From assembly GCA_030847615.1 (NCBI GenBank), contig JAUMIR010000005.1, positions 243,946,645 to 244,010,644 on the forward strand: a stretch of 64,000 nucleotides of DNA, read 5' to 3'. Positions 11,027 to 64,000 of the stretch are shown piece by piece. A model generated the notes under the pieces. It worked only from the letters and a program-made list of their open reading frames with translations, did not search any database and was not told the DNA's origin. Source of the stretch: Gambelia wislizenii. Lineage: Eukaryota > Chordata > Lepidosauria > Squamata > Crotaphytidae. The translations under genes were made by a program, and so were the position numbers. Each line of letters starts with the position of its first letter. The stretch's first letter is position 1.

Positions 11027-14000
11027 AACTTATAAATTCTAGTAAGCTTATGTGTGTTCTAAATTCTCTCCCCATATAGAACACTAGCATGTGGAGGAAG
11101 AACTGGACTACAAAATGGGCAGTACGTGAGTGTGGTGTTGGGTACAGACAGATTTGGCTAGAAACCAAGAGAAAGTGTACACTCCTTGATTGTTTGATAG
11201 AAAACCACCCCCAAGTTCAACATATTTTCAAACTTTCCCTCCAATTCAGAAAAAAACAGCTCTCTCTTATAGGCAATCAAAAATTTTATCCCGCACACTC
11301 CCTGTCCAGGGTCTAAGGAGGGAGGGGTTTTCTGATGTAGAGCTCATTTGAGGAGCATGTCTCAGGTTATAGTTAGGAGGATCATATACTGCAAAGTTTC
11401 ATTGCCTTCAAAAATCTCCAAGGATCAGGATATACAGACTGATCACAATACTCATCCAGATTAGTGAAGGTCATAACTGCAGAGACTAGCCACTAGTAGA
11501 ATGGTAACTGAGCAAAGGGATATATTTGACCAAGTGGGCTGAGTTAATAAGGATAAGGGATAGCAAATGGAAGTATGTGAGCAGATCACTGCTGATGCAA
11601 GAAGGGTACCTATGCAGTTATCACAGTAGTTTGGAGGCTGCATGCCACTGAATAGCAGTTGCTGGGAAATAATCGTAGGCAAGAGTTATGGCCTTCAAGC
11701 CCCACTTGAAAGTGCACAAAAAATATCTGGTCTGCTTGAGCAATACTTCTATATTTAACTGAAAGCAGAAAAACTGGAAGAAAAAAATGAACAAGGAGAA
11801 CAGGAACAGAATCAAATTTTGGAAGCAGTCCATCCCCAAAGAGCAAAAATCAAGGAACAGGCCAATATAAAAGGCAGGTAGAAAATAATGTAAGATCACC
11901 AAGCTACACATGCATTCTGCCAGTTCAGAAACAAAACAAAAAAGAAACTGAAATACTGTACTTGCTTTAACTTAATGTTCACCTGAATACCTTCCCTTTC
12001 ACCTCTACAAGCCTATTTTAACTTCCTCTACTGTAGTCTATCCCATCTGTCATATTTGTACTACCACTTTCTTTTAAGAAATCAGTTATAAATAATTACC
12101 TTGTGCTTCCTGTACAATTTTTGATGTTATCTGATATTGTTTAAACAGCTTTGTTGTACTGAGAATACACATTCTGGCTTCATCATTCTTTTCAAACCAT
12201 TGCATTTTCTTACTTTATAGGTATATTTGGGAGGACACTTGTTTTCAATGCTCATCCAAGAATCTATGTGCATCAATGGGAGAAAGTCCAGCACTTAACA
12301 GGATCTTCTTTTGAAATGTCAACCACAATCTCATGTATTGCTGAACAGGCAAGCTGTTTTTCAAATTAATTTAAAAAATAGACACAAAAGTGGTCTGCCT
12401 CTTCAGCATGCGATGAAAACTTCAGAAACCTGTCAGCATTTTCAGGGTTAAGCCGTGAGTATGCCATGGTTGACTGGTGGGCCCCTCAAACCGTCTGACT
12501 TTACTAAAGTCCCTTCCCACCACCTTGTACTAACTATATGAAGTGCATCATAGAATCTGCAGGCAGGCAAAAGCCAACACAGTGCCTCGTGATGGAGATG
12601 CTCATCTGAGAAATCACAAGTACTGGATACAACAGAAGGGACACAAAAGAGTCAAGGCAGAACACTACAGATTTTATCTTTTAGAAAATCCCAACCCCTG
12701 CATCTAATAAGACTGGACACTATTGTTACAACACTTTTAAAATTGTAGAAGAATGGAAACACAATAGATAATGAGGGACAGGGGGAGACACCACTATGAC
12801 CAGTTTCAGCCACTCACTTACAGAAAAGCCAGCATAAACTGGGAGACTGCAAGGACAAAGATGCCTTGCTAACAGAACAAACCTCAACATGAAGGTAGCA
12901 CATGAAATGTTTTTTTTTTTACCTATTTAAAACACAGGCAGCAGGTGGAGCAAGAATGTGGGAAGTAACAGCTAAGTTCCTTGTACTACAAGGAAGGAAT
13001 GAAGTTTAAAAACCCAAGCCTGCAGGCAGGTTTTCATTTAGTCAGCCTCTCTCTCTTTTCTGTGCTGCTGGTAACCGTGGTTAAGTATAAAAACAAAGAA
13101 AAATAATCTTTTTTTATAGAACAAGTCAGTAGTCCAAGACATAGAAAAAAGTAAAAACCAGTCCTTCTTTTAAAAATGAGTTTACTAAAACAATGGTTAT
13201 CCAGGACACACATCCCCAAGCCATCTGTCTTTTAGAAAAGCAAGGGGGAAATGTCAAACTGGATTTTTTGCCAAGTGTAGGCTTTCAATCCATCGAAACC
13301 TAAAGGCAGAGAAGCACGGTGCAATCTGTATCTGTGGTCTGCTTATTAGTACTGTGAAACTATAATTGTGTTGGGAATACTTGCGAGTTGAAGTTTTCAC
13401 AGAAGCATGTCAGTATGAAATTCTGAGAGAGCGGGACTGCTCTCAGTCCTACATGTTAACCCCATGTACTCATGATACTCACTTTACCAGCTGCACTTTG
13501 CTTCAGACAACTTAGTGACAGGGTGTTGATAAAGCCTAAGACAGAAGAAAATGGCTGCCAGTGCAAGAAGGAGCGTTTTGCCAAGGATACCTCAGCTACA
13601 TGTTAATGTATGCATGAGTTTTCCCAAAGAAGGGAAATACCCCAAAGCAATTAGGGTAAATGTAAAACCAATGATTTTGAAATCCTTTTGCCTTCTAACA
13701 AAACAGGAACTAATTAATTTTTTCCACCTGCTTATGTCCCCTCCTGCATGGTGCTTAAAGCTGGTTCCTTATCCACATAACATGGCCTTGGTGCCTCAAC
13801 ATTATGAGGCCAAAAGGGAGCCTTCATTACCTAAACCACCTGCCACTATGGGGCAAACTCATGGGGTTCGAGATTCTCAACAATGCCCCCAAATTTAAAC
13901 AAACAAGGCATAAAAGCATAATCCATGGGCCTCACTTCTGCTTAGCCTGAAGGCAGAAGCTATGCTCAGCCTTACTTAGGAAACACGAGAGTAAAAAATA

Positions 14001-14217
14001 TTGACTGGGACTTCCAACAAGGTGTTATCTGCATAGCTGGGTCAATATCCCTGTGCCCACGACATCCCCTTCATGTAAGAGAAGACAGCTATATGGGGCC
14101 AGCTCCGCTATAGGGCCGTACATCCGCAGAAGTGCAGCATTCCAAGTGGCTACGTTAGCTTCACACCACCTTCTTAGTGTTCCACATCCCTCAAGTCCCA
14201 GCAAGACCAAGCAGCTG

Positions 14218-60668
<46,451 letters not shown>

Positions 60669-62145
60669 CTGGAAGGAGAACATTGTACTAGTTATGGTTC
60701 AAAGACTGCAAGGCATCCTTGAAAGACTGCAAGGCATTCTGAATTTAGCAGCAACCAGATTAAACCAAATATGCTGAATGCACTAAGTAGGGGACAGAGA
60801 GCAGTCATAATGTGCATAGCTGCAGTGGTACATCTAGTCATAGAATAATTCCTCTATGGAATATGGTACCATTGAAGTACCTTAGAAGTCCAAAACTATC
60901 CATATAATCACTTCTATCATTTCCATACAAATATGACAAGGAATTACACTGATAGTTCTAAGAGGTTTTTGGAAGCCTCATGGTCATGTGTTTCGTACTG
61001 GCTTCAAGAAGGGTAAATTAACCAGACACACACAACTCAACTGTACGTGATATTTGCCAAACACTCGGTGAAGTGAGCAGGCAACTGCTTTATCAAGCTC
61101 CGAAATGCCCAAGTCAGAATGCTATACCAAATGCACAAGGGTAATGTGAACAATCAGACAAAGCTCTGCATTACAGAATTAATATGCCCTCACTCTTATT
61201 TGAACTGTAGTGCCATGGAAATTGTTGACTACCTTCTTTTTCCTTTGTTCCCAATGCCAATCCCATCATCTTTGGTCCAGCTCCAAAGATCTGGAGCTTC
61301 TTCAGTTCAGTGTTTCTACTCATCTCACCTGCCTCTGCCTGAAACCAAGATCATATGAATTTACCATTAGCATTTACACTGAAGATAACTAGCTAAGCAG
61401 CAGTTAGGTGTTGCATCAAACTCATGCTCCACAAAATTTTAAAAGTTACTGCTTAGAACAGCTGCTTAAGAACATATGACTTATTTCCGTCATCATGTTT
61501 AATAAGTTTCTGACAACCAATACAATTTGCTTCTCCTAACAATAGATTCAAAACGTCCATAGCAGGAAGAATATTTTAGAAATTACAACATATTTCCTAC
61601 TCAGTTTTTACCAATGCATGTTACCAATGCATGCACATGTATTTTTAAATAAAGTCATGGAATCAAGACTATAAAGATCACATCAGGTATCAAGAGAACA
61701 TACTGACAACAAAGACCAAGAATGTACATTCTTCAAGCAACATGAAGTAGTCACTTAGTGTCTGTCTCACTGGAAGGCAACGAATAAGAATTGTGATTCA
61801 AATATATAAGATTACGTTAGCATTTTTCATTTCAGAAAATGTGCGACTTTTTCCAGTTAAGCAACTGAAAACACAAGATAGGCTCAAAACAGGCACATTG
61901 CTCTTTAATAATATTGAAATAATGGCTGTGTTAGCACAATATGGTAAGCCAGAATTCCAGAAAGTCCTGGCTTACCACTCAGCATACTGGCCATCCTACC
62001 TGAACGAGTCTGGCTCCTCCCACCACTGCAATTGGCTAAACAACCCAGGAGCTCACCTCTAAGAAGTGTAGCATTCTAACCAGGATCCTGGTTTGCTGCT
62101 ATCCTGACACCCTGAAAATCAGGGTATTAGCTTATGTTTCCTAAT
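60669..62145. other. KDM5A: KDM5A upstream intron
   Basis: 1.5 kb with no recognised gene or repeat. Confidence 0.4.
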
Positions 62146-62149
62146 TTGT

Positions 62150-62285
62150 TTAGGCCGAGTCCAGTCCAGGAGCCAGATCTATTTTTCCCTGGTTTGTTTA
62201 GCCATTCTGTCGATTAATGCATGGCATGGGGTTGGACTAGATGGCCCTCAAGGTTCCATCCAATTCTATAACTCCGTGACTCATT
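62150..62285 (+). mobile_element. CR1 LINE 3' end fragment
   Basis: GGGGTTGGACTAGATGGCCC, AAGGTTCCATCCAATTCTAT and a worn CTCCGTGACTC end match the 3' end of CR1 (compare 8550-8605). Confidence 0.75.
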
Positions 62286-62588
62286 TCTGCTACAGAAGGA
62301 GCAATGCAGGTGAATTAGAAAGCATGCATGAGCCACTATAAGCTGCTGTCTACTTACTATAAATTTAGCCTTTATAAAAGATGACAACACTCCCTCTCCT
62401 CAACTGCTACAGTCTCAGAAGTCCCTTCTTGCTTATTCACAGTTAAGAGATAGACAAGTACTAACATTAACTGCAGTTAAAATTAACGTGACTCCTGTTA
62501 AAGAAAATATACAACTTGGTAAAGGAATTTTGTTTAACAACAACTCTGTGAGTTGGTCAGAAGCCTGGTTAAAAGGAAGGGCATGCCA

Positions 62589-62965
62589 TCTATATATAAA
62601 ATTCTCTTGGGTATGTTGCCGTTTCCAGTGTGCTAATTGGCTGCTTAGGGAACTAACTAACCAATCACAGGTCTGTTGGGCAGCCAATCAGCACACCAGG
62701 GGTGGGACCATGTAGACCTCAAACATGGTGGCTGGAGCTGGAGAATGTGTAACATGGGGGTGGATATGGTGTGTGCGTGTGTGTTCTGGAGTGCAGGGGG
62801 TGGGGTGGGAGGGGAAGAACGAGTTGTGGGGAGCAGCAGGGGGCAGAACGAGTGGCGGGTGGGCAAGTTAAACCCACAAGCCTACCTCAAAGGGTTGTCA
62901 TGAGGTCTCCTGGGCATTTTGGGGGGGAGTTTTTTAATGGCGTATGGTATGACGGGTCCAGCTAG
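62589..62965 (+). mobile_element. Helitron-like non-autonomous element, 377 bp
   Basis: Begins TCTATATATAAAATTC immediately after A and ends GGGTCCAGCTAG immediately before T, the canonical Helitron insertion between A and T with TC and CTAG termini. A weak hairpin (CGTAT..ATGACG) lies about 12 bp before the end. No coding capacity and no target duplication, as expected. Confidence 0.72.
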
Positions 62966-63489
62966 TTAATATTTATTTTGTTTATATCCCACTCTTCTCC
63001 TGACACAATACCCAAGGCAGCTTATAACAAATTGAAACAAAGCACAGCTAAAATCTTATTACAGAAAAGTTTTTAAAACAAATAAATAATTCTGTTAAAA
63101 GAACAGTGTCAACACAGTTCACATTTAAAAGATAAAAGTGCATTTTTAACTAAAGCTAGCTCATCTTTCTTCCTTAACCACAGATAAGTAGAGATGGAAC
63201 TACATTGTACATGACCCTGAAGCCAGCCCTCAGTAACTTTTAATAACTCTTTGGTTATTCTGCACTGCTGACTTTATAATGGGGGTTTGGGGGGCATGAT
63301 TACAAATGACCTCTTCCAGGGCAAGGTGACCTTTTATTCCCAGAAAGACAATTTGTGGCACAAAGTAGACAGACCAAACAGGGAGTGCTTGTCAGACTTC
63401 AAGCAAGGTTTCAGTTTAATATCTGCATCTCCTTCTTCTATTAAAATGAATAAAAGCAGCTAATAGTAAAATCACATAATCAGTTAAAA

Positions 63490-63668
63490 ATTAAGAACAT
63501 TAAAACGTATTTTACTCCATCCACATCAGACTATTTGCCCAATACTATCTGCTCTGACTAAAAGTGGCCTTCCAAGGTTTGAGTCAGACACCTCTTCTAT
63601 CTAATGTGTGAACCTGGGCTTTCTGCATATGAACAAGTAGTGCTACCACTGAGCTGTGGCCTCCCACC
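63490..63668 (-). mobile_element. tRNA-derived SINE of a second type, worn
   Basis: On the minus strand: GGCCACAGCTCAGTGGTAGC (box A), then GCCCAGGTTCACACATTAG (box B). The head differs from the other tRNA SINEs here and looks like an Ala-type tRNA. Tail unclear. Confidence 0.6.
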
Positions 63669-64000
63669 AAAGCCTTTCCATTCAAATTGGTTTTATTGCA
63701 CTAGAAACACCCAAACTCAGATTTACTTTGATAGTAACTTTAAGTGCACATGTTGAACATTAAAATACATAACTAAAGCTACTGAGAGAGCATTCTGAGA
63801 TTTCAATTGCTTTCATTCTAGCTATTTTGTATTTGTTTTTTGAACAGGATTTGTTTTTGAACAGGCTGTATGTCAGATTGTGTTTTTTTATGAAAAAGCA
63901 GCATAAAAATTCTACAGGGAGAAAATGCAGATTTACACATTTCATGTACTTCACAGAGAATTTTCAAAACTTCAAGTACTGAACAGAATTTTCAGAACAG
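63669..64000. other. KDM5A: Window edge, KDM5A intron
   Basis: Plain AT-rich intron with a short duplicated phrase (GAACAGGATTTGTTTTTGAACAGG near 63842). Nothing else recognised. Confidence 0.4.

Larger units (their letters stand above)
10245..14217 (-). other. KDM5A: Probable KDM5A 3' untranslated region
   Basis: The bases after the KDM5A stop are AT-rich and mostly free of recognised repeats, except a 218-bp insertion at 10809-11026 and an inverted repeat at 10285-10477. On the minus strand the first AATAAA I could find after the stop is at 10278-10273, giving a UTR of about 3.95 kb. Long 3' UTRs are normal for this gene. The end is inferred; an earlier variant poly(A) signal is possible. 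Confidence 0.5.

Noticed and set aside
62700..62960. CpG island or promoter of a neighbouring gene
   Set aside because: The G-rich text is internal to the Helitron-like element and has few CpGs; no exon follows.

Overview
The window comes from a vertebrate nuclear genome, most likely a squamate reptile (lizard or snake). Genes are split into short exons with GT-AG introns. The interspersed repeats are the usual squamate mixture: CR1 and L1 LINEs, tRNA-derived and 5S-rRNA-derived SINEs that share a 3' tail, DIRS-type tyrosine-recombinase retrotransposons, Tc1/mariner relatives and a Helitron-like element. No bacterial, organellar or CRISPR-like feature is present.

One protein-coding gene dominates: KDM5A (JARID1A/RBP2), the JmjC histone H3K4 demethylase, on the minus strand. 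Twenty-two coding exons were placed between 60668 and 14218. Every junction keeps the reading frame, and together they encode 1431 residues. The gene enters from the right edge (the JmjN and ARID exons lie beyond 64000). It reads leftwards through PHD1, the JmjC core (H222, E224 and H310 of the window protein, a constant 261 less than human H483, E485 and H571), the C5HC2 zinc finger, the PLU-1 region, PHD2, the LxCxE pocket-protein motif LFCDE, a lysine-rich segment and PHD3, ending with the stop at 14218. By count these are the last 22 of 28 human-like exons. One intron starts with a GC donor.

Regions: 1-3297 is the 5' part of a DIRS-like element (family II), cut by the window edge. 3545-10235 is a second, badly decayed family II element carrying a CR1 LINE and two unclassified inserts. 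10245-14217 is the probable KDM5A 3' UTR; it contains a strong inverted repeat just before a candidate AATAAA and a 218-bp palindromic insertion. 14218-60668 holds the exons. 60669-64000 is upstream intron with CR1, Helitron-like and SINE pieces.

The introns carry two family I DIRS elements: an internally deleted 3.5-kb copy at 20193-23677 and a 6.1-kb copy at 34744-40818 with terminal inverted repeats and an internal complementary region. They also hold Tigger-like and Tc2-like transposons, a fossil mariner, an L1 fragment, SINEs of both types and a 317-bp nested palindrome with TTA target duplications at 54277-54593. All four DIRS copies lie in the same orientation as KDM5A. I found no second host gene, tRNA gene or rRNA gene. 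Nothing looks like a wholly new system; the most unusual pieces are the nested palindrome, the deleted DIRS derivative with intact ends, and the hairpin next to the KDM5A poly(A) signal.
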